Source: Actinobacteria bacterium ADurb.Bin346 (GTDB taxonomy: Bacteria; Actinomycetota; Humimicrobiia; Humimicrobiales; Humimicrobiaceae). From it: a stretch of DNA of 12,892 nt. The notes under the pieces were generated by a model. That model did not search any database. It was given only the letters and a program-made list of their open reading frames with translations, and was not told where the DNA came from. Shown here one piece after another: positions 7,835 through 12,892 of this stretch (position 1 is the first letter of the stretch; every line of letters starts with the position of its first letter). The translations under genes and the position numbers were made by a program. The DNA lies in assembly GCA_002068775.1 (NCBI GenBank), contig MWAX01000148.1:1-12892 (forward strand), in the 5' to 3' direction.

Positions 7835-7874
7835 CAATTAAAATCGTCTCAGGTTCCAGTTAAAATAGATTCAG
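7835..7874. repeat. Imperfect tandem repeat upstream of atpA, period 22
   Basis: CAATTAAAATCGTCTCAG at 7835-7852 and CAGTTAAAATAGATTCAG at 7857-7874 agree at 14 of 18 positions. The segment AATCGTCTC of the first copy recurs at 7778-7786, overlapping the atpA ribosome site (GGAGACGATT on the coding strand). A spacing of 22 bases is near two helical turns, compatible with a dimeric DNA-binding protein or with RNA-level control. No promoter with a usable spacing was found next to it. Confidence 0.6.
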
Positions 7875-7888
7875 AAAAATATATGCTA

Positions 7889-8200
7889 TTAAAAGACATC
7901 AGTGCCGGAAGCCTTAATTATTGCATTTCTTAAAACTTCGATAGCATAATTGCTCTTTTCCCCTAATCCTGGTATCACAACAATCGACGGCTTGACCATT
8001 TCAGCATATTCTTTTATTACGGAATCAAGCTTGGATGCGATAGTCTCAGTTATAAAAATAATCCCATAATTTTCTCTTGCGATCTTCTTAAGCATGGATG
8101 ATGCTTTGTTAATATCACGCACAGGAAAGACATCGGCTCCGACAGCTTTAAATATGAGCATTATGTCTTTCTCTCCCATTGCCGCAATATTAGTATTCAC
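7889..8200 (-). CDS. atpF: V/A-type ATPase subunit F (rotor)
   Basis: Subunit F is the small Rossmann-like rotor subunit that binds subunit D and modulates activity. The 103-residue product opens NTNIAAMGEKDIMLIFKAVGADVFPV, which fits the family pattern of an initial strand ending in G-D/E-K-D and then L-x-G-V/A-D-V-F-P-V. Later, GIIFITE and IVVIPGLGEKSNYAIEVLRNAI match the second half, ending near the usual C-terminus. I place the start at GTG 8200, with GGAG seven bases upstream, rather than at TTG 8203. This gives an 11-base overlap with the end of atpC, so translation is probably coupled. Confidence 0.9.
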   Translation of the reverse strand: MNTNIAAMGEKDIMLIFKAVGADVFPVRDINKASSMLKKIARENYGIIFITETIASKLDSVIKEYAEMVKPSIVVIPGLGEKSNYAIEVLRNAIIKASGTDVF

Positions 8201-9227
8201 CAATTATCTCCACTTTATGTTCTAATTTATATTTTTCTACTTCGTATAAAATACCAAGATAAAGCATATTTATTATCTTAAGCTCAATTTTCTTTTTTAA
8301 AAAAAATCTGAAGATCTTTTCAATATTTGCAACAGAGTATTTGATATTTTCAAAGAATTTAAGATAAAAAATATACTCGTTTTTTTCAAATGAAAAAAAA
8401 GTATTATATGAATAAAGTGAGTTAATGCCCCTGACAATAATTTCCTTATAATCACTTCCGGACAGTTCCTGAACCATAAAGTCTGGACCCTCATTCTCAA
8501 ATTTTTTTAGATATTCTATTGTAAGATTGCCATTATCAATTAAGAACTTATCAAAATCCAGCTTCTCGTTGGCATATTTTACTCTGCTGATATTTTTTAT
8601 ATTCGTTATATCTATAAGATGTTTTATAAAATCAATCAGCATCCTTCTCTTTGTCTCATAGATCGATGAGTACAGTCTATCCATATATTTATTTTCAAAT
8701 TCAATTTCTATATCTCTTATATCAGATCTCTGCCTGTCTTTCAGAGCTGTCACCAAACTAAGCAGGTACTTAACTGTCTCATCAAGTTTAACAAATCCCT
8801 GACCAAGCATCTCATTCATTAGGACATCATATGAATACAGGGAAGGTAGAAATAAACTACTTAGATTTTCTCCTGACAAAAAAGCTTTTATCAATATTTT
8901 AAAATTATGTATATTTTCCTCATACATCAAAAGATTCAGCACGCACATATGTTCAGGTTTTAACTGGCGTCTCAAATATTCAATAGTATCATGATTAAAG
9001 CTTGTCATTAATTCATCAAGATTTTTTTCAGAATCAATAAGGCTTGTATATTTTGAATAGTATGTTTCAGATAATTGCTTAAGAAAATCTTTAGTACCTG
9101 TAGAAAAAGTCATTTTCTCAAATCTGGATTTTTCAATAAACTCAGTTTCTCTTGCTTTAAGCTGGGCACAGGTATAGAGATACTCAGCATCATCAGCTAC
9201 TTCATATTCTTTTAAAGTCAAACTCAC
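8190..9227 (-). CDS. atpC: V/A-type ATPase subunit C (rotor socket)
   Basis: Subunit C, of the AC39/vATP-synt_AC39 family, is the funnel-shaped socket between the D-F shaft and the K membrane ring. The 345-residue length is normal. The protein is mostly helical, as expected, and contains ENIHNFKILIKAF (about 103-115), matching the first family repeat motif. The equivalent C-terminal segment, NIEKIFRFFLKKKIELKIINMLYLGI, is recognisable but divergent from the common EPI...KE-E-KN pattern. GTG 9227 overlaps the atpE TGA as GTGA, with GGAGAGGA just upstream. The short overlap and gene order leave little doubt about identity, although the sequence is the least conserved in the set. Confidence 0.9.
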   Translation of the reverse strand: MSLTLKEYEVADDAEYLYTCAQLKARETEFIEKSRFEKMTFSTGTKDFLKQLSETYYSKYTSLIDSEKNLDELMTSFNHDTIEYLRRQLKPEHMCVLNLLMYEENIHNFKILIKAFLSGENLSSLFLPSLYSYDVLMNEMLGQGFVKLDETVKYLLSLVTALKDRQRSDIRDIEIEFENKYMDRLYSSIYETKRRMLIDFIKHLIDITNIKNISRVKYANEKLDFDKFLIDNGNLTIEYLKKFENEGPDFMVQELSGSDYKEIIVRGINSLYSYNTFFSFEKNEYIFYLKFFENIKYSVANIEKIFRFFLKKKIELKIINMLYLGILYEVEKYKLEHKVEIIGEY

Positions 9228-9814
9228 TCCTCTCCGAATATAAATCTGGAAAGTGTTATACGAATATCATCAATTTCTGCCTCTATCAATTCTTCAGCTG
9301 AAAATCGGAACTCCTTCTTACCTGCAATAATTTTTATTCCACTATCAAAATCAGGCAGTTCCTTTGACTTTTGTAATGTAATTTCAGGAGCAATCATCCT
9401 TATTTTTTGATCGGTCATTAAATTTTCTTTATTACCTAACTGGTATTCAGCCTCTTTGATATCAAGCTTTTTAAAGGCATCTTTGACAGAATTTTCATAT
9501 ACACCGGATCTTTCAGACTTAACTGCTTCAATTGTTTTTTTCAGTATACTATCTATTATCCTTATCTTCTCTATTAAGATTTTATGTTTAAGCTCTGCCT
9601 TTACTTTAGAAACTTCAAGTTCAAATACCCTCTCATATAAATTCCTCGCTTCTGCTTGAGCCTCTTTAAGTTCATTTGAGCTCTTTTGCCGGGCATCTTC
9701 CAAAATTTTCTTTGCCTTAAAACGGGCTTCATTGATTATTTTATTTGCTTCCTGCTGTGCATCTTCAAGTATTTTTTTAGATACATTATCCGTATTTTTT
9801 AAATCATCTGGCAT
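9224..9814 (-). CDS. atpE: V/A-type ATPase subunit E (peripheral stalk)
   Basis: Subunit E pairs with the small H(G) subunit in a right-handed coiled coil that forms the peripheral stalk, holding the head against rotation. The 196-residue protein has a long charged, alanine-rich helix with the typical start KKILEDAQQEANKIINEARF and further heptads (KAKKILEDARQKSSNELKEAQAEA) up to about residue 60. A globular C-terminal domain of about 110 residues ends in LSRFIFGEE, close to the common C-terminal pattern. ATG 9814 has GAGGT four bases upstream and lies 13 bases after the atpK stop. The last bases overlap atpC by four. Confidence 0.92.
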   Translation of the reverse strand: MPDDLKNTDNVSKKILEDAQQEANKIINEARFKAKKILEDARQKSSNELKEAQAEARNLYERVFELEVSKVKAELKHKILIEKIRIIDSILKKTIEAVKSERSGVYENSVKDAFKKLDIKEAEYQLGNKENLMTDQKIRMIAPEITLQKSKELPDFDSGIKIIAGKKEFRFSAEELIEAEIDDIRITLSRFIFGEE

Positions 9815-9827
9815 TGCTACCTCAAAT

Positions 9828-10295
9828 TCAGGTCAAATTTACAGCATTAATCAAAAAGAAAGAAATAAGCAGTCCAAGCACCGCATAAGTCTCAACCATA
9901 GCAGCAAGGATCACACCTTTTATCACTTCTTTTGGTCTTTTTGCAACCAGATTTATTCCAGCAGCACCCACTTTTCCCTGATGTATTGCAGAAATCAATC
10001 CTACTAAACCAACTGGAAGAGCTGCAAAAAGAAATTGCATGCCCTGCATCATTGTACTGACCTGAGATACTTTACCAATTATTAAAAATGCTGCAACAAA
10101 ACCATAAAATCCTTGTGTGCCTGGCAATACTACAAGCAAAAACGTACTTCCAAATTTGCCGGGGTCCTCAGCAAGTACACCGGCTGAAGCTCTTGCAGGA
10201 TAACCAATGCCTATTGCAGAACCAATTCCAGCAAGCCCTGCGGCCAACGCGGCACCTAATATTGTCAGTGCAATTCCGAATGCCTGATCAGACAT
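9828..10295 (-). CDS. atpK: V/A-type ATPase subunit K, duplicated four-helix rotor ring proteolipid
   Basis: Subunit K forms the rotating ion-carrying ring in the membrane. At 155 residues it is the duplicated 16-kDa form, with two hairpins (four helices), unlike the 8-kDa forms of many archaea and of F-type ATPases. The first hairpin includes AALAAGLAGIGSAIGIGY and VVLPGTQGFYGF; the second includes SAIHQGKV and AAMVETYAVLG. Residues L57, T60, Q61, Q106 and E135 correspond, with a constant offset of four, to the sodium ligands L61, T64, Q65, Q110 and E139 of E. hirae NtpK. Each copy has one carboxylate. A sodium-specific ring is therefore the best prediction. AGGAGG, the strongest ribosome site in the operon, lies five bases before ATG 10295 and overlaps the atpI stop codon. 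This suits a subunit needed in about ten copies. Confidence 0.96.
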   Translation of the reverse strand: MSDQAFGIALTILGAALAAGLAGIGSAIGIGYPARASAGVLAEDPGKFGSTFLLVVLPGTQGFYGFVAAFLIIGKVSQVSTMMQGMQFLFAALPVGLVGLISAIHQGKVGAAGINLVAKRPKEVIKGVILAAMVETYAVLGLLISFFLINAVNLT

Positions 10296-10303
10296 TTTTC
10301 CTC

Positions 10304-12301
10304 CTAATCAACTAATATTATATATTTATGTTCTTCTTTTAGTTCTTTAAACGGTCTTCCGCCGCCTTCATAGAATTTTGAAAAAAACTCAACATATTGA
10401 AGCCTTAATGTATGTACAAATCCTCCCAGTATGTTTATTCCCATATTAAAAATATGGCCAAAGACCAGCCCGATTATAAGGATTATTATTCCAATGACCG
10501 GAATTGATCCAAAATCAAAAGCTATTCTATTGATTGCAACACCAATGCCGGCTGTCACCAGGCCAAGCGCCATCAGCCTAATATATGACAGGAAATCTCC
10601 CATATAAGATGTTATTCCATTGACTATTGTAAGGTTTAAAAATCCCATAAAAAGCCTGAACCCCCAGCTTTTCTGATCACGCGCAGAAAATAATAATATT
10701 ACAATTGCAGACGGTAGAATGAGCCATATTAATACTTTTGAAACAGATGCTGGGAATATAGGAGAATTTATAATTTGCATACTGACTGCTATATTGCTTG
10801 AGAGCAGAATAATCACAAGCGATATTATTATTATCATCCAGGGAAGTGTATCAAGGAATGCTACCTGAAAATTTTTTTTGCCTATACTGTCAAAAAACCT
10901 TATAAAAAGTCCAAATATCACCTGCAGCACACCCAGCAGCAATGCTAATCTAAAAAAATTCATTGCTCCTGATTCAGATTTCATTGGATCACCCAATAAT
11001 GCAAATTTTCCAAAAAATTCTTCTCTGCCCAAATAAGACGGCAGATCTCCAAACCACCCATTAAACAAGGCTCCGGCTATCACTGTAAAAATTCCCATGA
11101 AAAGAACCAGCAGAGCCATTTTTTTAGAGCCCTTAAACTTTAAAAACATCAACGCCGATAATATAAGAAAAATAACACCATAACCGGCATCTGTTATGCA
11201 TAGGCCGAAAAATAAAGCAAAAAAAAGAGAGACATAAGGAGTAGGGTCTATCTCAAAATACTTCGGCACTCCATAAAGGCTTATAATGATTTCAAAGGGC
11301 TTAAAAATCGGTTTATTTTCAAGTATTATTGGCGTTTCTTCATCCTTATCAGGTTTTATTTCATATACTTTTGAACTTTTATAGTTATCTACCAAAGAAA
11401 AGACTTTGTTTTTATTTTTCTCAGTGACCCATGTTATATAAAATGAGGCATTTTCAGCAGGAAAATTTGAATCTATGGCTTCTTCCACTTCAGAGTTATT
11501 TTCAAGATAATCAAGATATACGACCAGATCGCGATAGGATTTTATATTAATTTCTCTTAACAGCTTTACAAGTATCTCTTTTCTTTCCTCGCAATATTCG
11601 AGAGATTTTTGGAGGAAATCAAGGTTTGATTCAACAGTACCTGTGTATTCATCAAGTTCAGCATATTCAAAATTGACTTCTGCAAGATATTCCTCGACTT
11701 CCTTTTTAAAAGCATTATGATAAGCAAGTATTAGATAGTTTATGTAAGCATTTTTATTGATAATCTCATAAGATATATGATTATCTGTAAGGCTGTTCAG
11801 TATCTTTTTAACTTCACTGCTTTTAGCTCTCAGTTGAGCCAGCTTTATTGTGCAAGTTCCAAAATTTTTTAAATCTTCTATTTTCCATTTAAACGGACGC
11901 CAGGCCTGTAATTGTTTTATTTTTGTGTTTATTTCTATAATCTTTGCTTCATTATTTCTGATTTCTTCATCATAACCAACGACCTCTTTCATTATTGTGT
12001 CAAAATCTTTTCTTTTTATGATATTAGAATATTCACTTTTTTTAACTATATATTTTCCTGCTCTGGCAGCTATTTTTTTGAAAGTTTTATCCTTATAATT
12101 ATCCAGTATATCAATAGCTTTTTTAATATCGCTTACGCTTTTTGAATTATTTACGCCATTATTAATACTGGATTTTTTTTTCTCAGTTGAGATATAAGGT
12201 ATTATCTCTGCTATTGCTTTTTTCTGCAGCGCCTTTAATAATCCGTTTTCATCGGATTTGTGAGTCACTATTAAAAGCTTTGCTAACTTTGCTACCGCCA
12301 T
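10304..12301 (-). CDS. atpI: V/A-type ATPase subunit I (membrane stator, half-channels)
   Basis: Subunit I is the stator subunit, equivalent to eukaryotic Vph1/a. Its 665 residues divide into a soluble coiled-coil arm (1 to about 345) that contacts the peripheral stalks and a membrane domain from DPTPYVSLFFALFFGLCITDAGYG (352-375) onward. The membrane domain has several clear hydrophobic helices. SYIRLMALGLVTAGIG contains R575, and HTLRLQYVEFFSKFYEGGGRPF contains R633. These are the candidates for the two essential arginines described in E. hirae NtpI (R573 and R629, from memory), which pass ions to the K carboxylate. ATG 12301 directly follows the TAA of atpH with no intergenic base and no visible ribosome site, so translation probably depends on coupling. 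Eight bases separate its stop from atpK. Confidence 0.95.
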   Translation of the reverse strand: MAVAKLAKLLIVTHKSDENGLLKALQKKAIAEIIPYISTEKKKSSINNGVNNSKSVSDIKKAIDILDNYKDKTFKKIAARAGKYIVKKSEYSNIIKRKDFDTIMKEVVGYDEEIRNNEAKIIEINTKIKQLQAWRPFKWKIEDLKNFGTCTIKLAQLRAKSSEVKKILNSLTDNHISYEIINKNAYINYLILAYHNAFKKEVEEYLAEVNFEYAELDEYTGTVESNLDFLQKSLEYCEERKEILVKLLREINIKSYRDLVVYLDYLENNSEVEEAIDSNFPAENASFYITWVTEKNKNKVFSLVDNYKSSKVYEIKPDKDEETPIILENKPIFKPFEIIISLYGVPKYFEIDPTPYVSLFFALFFGLCITDAGYGVIFLILSALMFLKFKGSKKMALLVLFMGIFTVIAGALFNGWFGDLPSYLGREEFFGKFALLGDPMKSESGAMNFFRLALLLGVLQVIFGLFIRFFDSIGKKNFQVAFLDTLPWMIIIISLVIILLSSNIAVSMQIINSPIFPASVSKVLIWLILPSAIVILLFSARDQKSWGFRLFMGFLNLTIVNGITSYMGDFLSYIRLMALGLVTAGIGVAINRIAFDFGSIPVIGIIILIIGLVFGHIFNMGINILGGFVHTLRLQYVEFFSKFYEGGGRPFKELKEEHKYIILVD

Positions 12302-12613
12302 TTACTGGAACACTTTCTTTATAACTAAATCAATTGCTTCTTTCTCTTTTAAAGCAGCCTCCTTAGTCAAAGACATCAGCTTTTTCTCATACTCAGGCGT
12401 CAATTTTTTTACCTCTTCCTGTGCATCAAGAATTGCTTTATCCTCAGAAGCTTTAAGTAATTTTAAAATTTCATCTTTAGTGGAGTTTTCAATTTCTATA
12501 TTTTTTCTGTAAGCTTCTTCAATTATCTCATTATACTGTTTTTTAGCTTTCTGGATGATTTCTTTGGATACATTTTCTGAAGCTTTTATTTCTTCTATAA
12601 TATTTTCTATCAT
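12302..12613 (-). CDS. atpH: V/A-type ATPase small peripheral stalk subunit (H/G type)
   Basis: First gene of the operon, 103 residues, almost entirely a charged coiled coil rich in E, K and A with no hydrophobic segment. This is as expected for the partner of subunit E (AhaH in Methanosarcina, NtpF in E. hirae). The start MIENIIEEIKASENVSKEII and the internal DKAILDAQEEV are in keeping with the family, although such proteins are poorly conserved and position before atpI is the best evidence. ATG 12613 has only a weak AGG eight bases upstream. It lies about 150 bases downstream of the predicted transcription start. Confidence 0.85.
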   Translation of the reverse strand: MIENIIEEIKASENVSKEIIQKAKKQYNEIIEEAYRKNIEIENSTKDEILKLLKASEDKAILDAQEEVKKLTPEYEKKLMSLTKEAALKEKEAIDLVIKKVFQ

Positions 12614-12745
12614 AAGGCTAACCTAAAGATTTAAAATAATAATAAATACTAATAAAAAAATAAAAAAATAAACTTGAATCCTTTAAATATAAATGCTTAT
12701 TAGCGCTTACTTACTTGACAGATACAGTTTATGCAATTTATCCAA

Positions 12746-12788
12746 ATAATTACAGGATTAAACTTTTTTATTATAACTGGAGTAAACT
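12746..12788. promoter_or_regulatory. Imperfect direct repeat over the ATPase promoter (candidate operator)
   Basis: Positions 12770-12788 and 12746-12764 match at 15 of 19 bases, with a period of 24. On the coding (minus) strand the two copies begin AGTTTACTCCAG and AGTTTAATCCTG. The first copy covers most of the spacer and the whole -10 hexamer; the second covers the predicted start of transcription. Both positions are where a bound repressor would block RNA polymerase. Binding by any protein is inference. The local AT content makes partial matches more likely by chance. Confidence 0.4.
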
Positions 12789-12797
12789 TACTGTCAA
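12770..12797 (-). promoter_or_regulatory. Consensus sigma-70 promoter of the V-type ATPase operon
   Basis: On the minus strand TTGACA (12797-12792) and TATAAT (12775-12770) are both perfect hexamers with a 16-base spacer, one shorter than ideal. Transcription should start near 12763, leaving a leader of about 150 bases. This is very AT-rich, including the A-tract plus-strand stretch 12649-12672, and has no clear riboswitch or terminator fold. The only GC-richer patch of the end region (12826-12856) lies upstream of the -35. It is the only strong promoter I found for the nine genes. Confidence 0.75.
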
Positions 12798-12892
12798 CCT
12801 GCTGTTTATTTATAAAGGGTAAATTTGGGCAAAACGGTCTGCTCTGTCTGTGGGCTTAAAGTAAATTAAGCAAAAAACTTTAATAAAAGTAA

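Noticed and set aside
7777..7888. Internal promoter before atpA (TTGAAA and TATATT on the minus strand)
   Set aside because: The two hexamers are about 22 bases apart, too far for sigma-70 recognition, and alternatives match poorly.
12715..12744. Plus-strand TTGACA as a divergent promoter
   Set aside because: The -35 is perfect but no acceptable -10 lies 16-18 bases downstream, and no plus-strand gene follows within the window.
12731..12859. A 42-codon hydrophobic plus-strand ORF (ATG 12731) with an internal IITGLNFF / IITGVNLL repeat
   Set aside because: It has no ribosome site, lies antisense across the ATPase promoter, and its internal repeat is simply the DNA repeat 12746-12788 read in frame. 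Chance ORF more likely.
12825..12867. A 14-codon plus-strand ORF from TTG with a CSVCG motif, reminiscent of a zinc-ribbon start
   Set aside because: Too short, alternative start, stops at once after the motif; the continuation gives no zinc-binding second half.

Overview
The window is AT-rich, compact bacterial DNA. Its starts are mostly ATG, with some GTG. Shine-Dalgarno sites are purine-rich and the promoter elements are of sigma-70 type. The gene order and ion-binding residues of the ATPase operon match the sodium-pumping V-type ATPases of anaerobic Firmicutes (Enterococcus hirae ntp type). The sequence alone does not fix the lineage: an anaerobic or fermentative bacterium, possibly an uncultured one, is the safest reading.

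Left part, plus strand (1-3635). A possible tail of an upstream gene (1-69 or 3-95) is followed by an AlkD-family DNA glycosylase (97-804) and, one base later, a DUF1801 protein (806-1150). After a 117-base gap comes a BtrH/DUF4872-type papain-fold protein (1268-2254). Next is a short interval with a good extended -10 element and what looks like a frameshifted small ORF. An MFS transporter follows (2407-3635), interrupted by a frameshift at a run of seven T's near residue 318. The rest of its reading frame is intact, so this is either a sequencing error or very recent decay.

Right part, minus strand (12613-3691). A complete nine-gene V/A-type ATPase operon is read right to left: H(G)-I-K-E-C-F-A-B-D. 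A and B form the hexameric head, with catalysis in A and a degenerate P-loop in B. D and F form the rotor shaft, E and H the peripheral stalks, and C the rotor socket. K is the membrane ring and I the stator half-channel. K is the duplicated four-helix form. It carries L57, T60, Q61, Q106 and E135, which match the E. hirae NtpK sodium ligands at a constant offset of four, so I predict sodium transport. The proximal genes are packed from -11 to +13 bases apart, while the F-A, A-B and B-D gaps are 112, 183 and 111 bases. Two of those gaps contain short direct repeats.

The operon has a consensus promoter (TTGACA-16-TATAAT, minus strand, 12797-12770). A 19-base imperfect direct repeat lies over the -10 and again at the predicted start of transcription, which would suit a repressor. 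The two gene blocks converge at 3635/3691 across 55 bases with only a weak AT-rich hairpin. I saw no tRNA, rRNA, CRISPR array, insertion sequence or integrase. The most useful second looks are the sodium signature, the promoter repeats, the two apparent frameshifts in the MFS region and the BtrH-MFS pairing.
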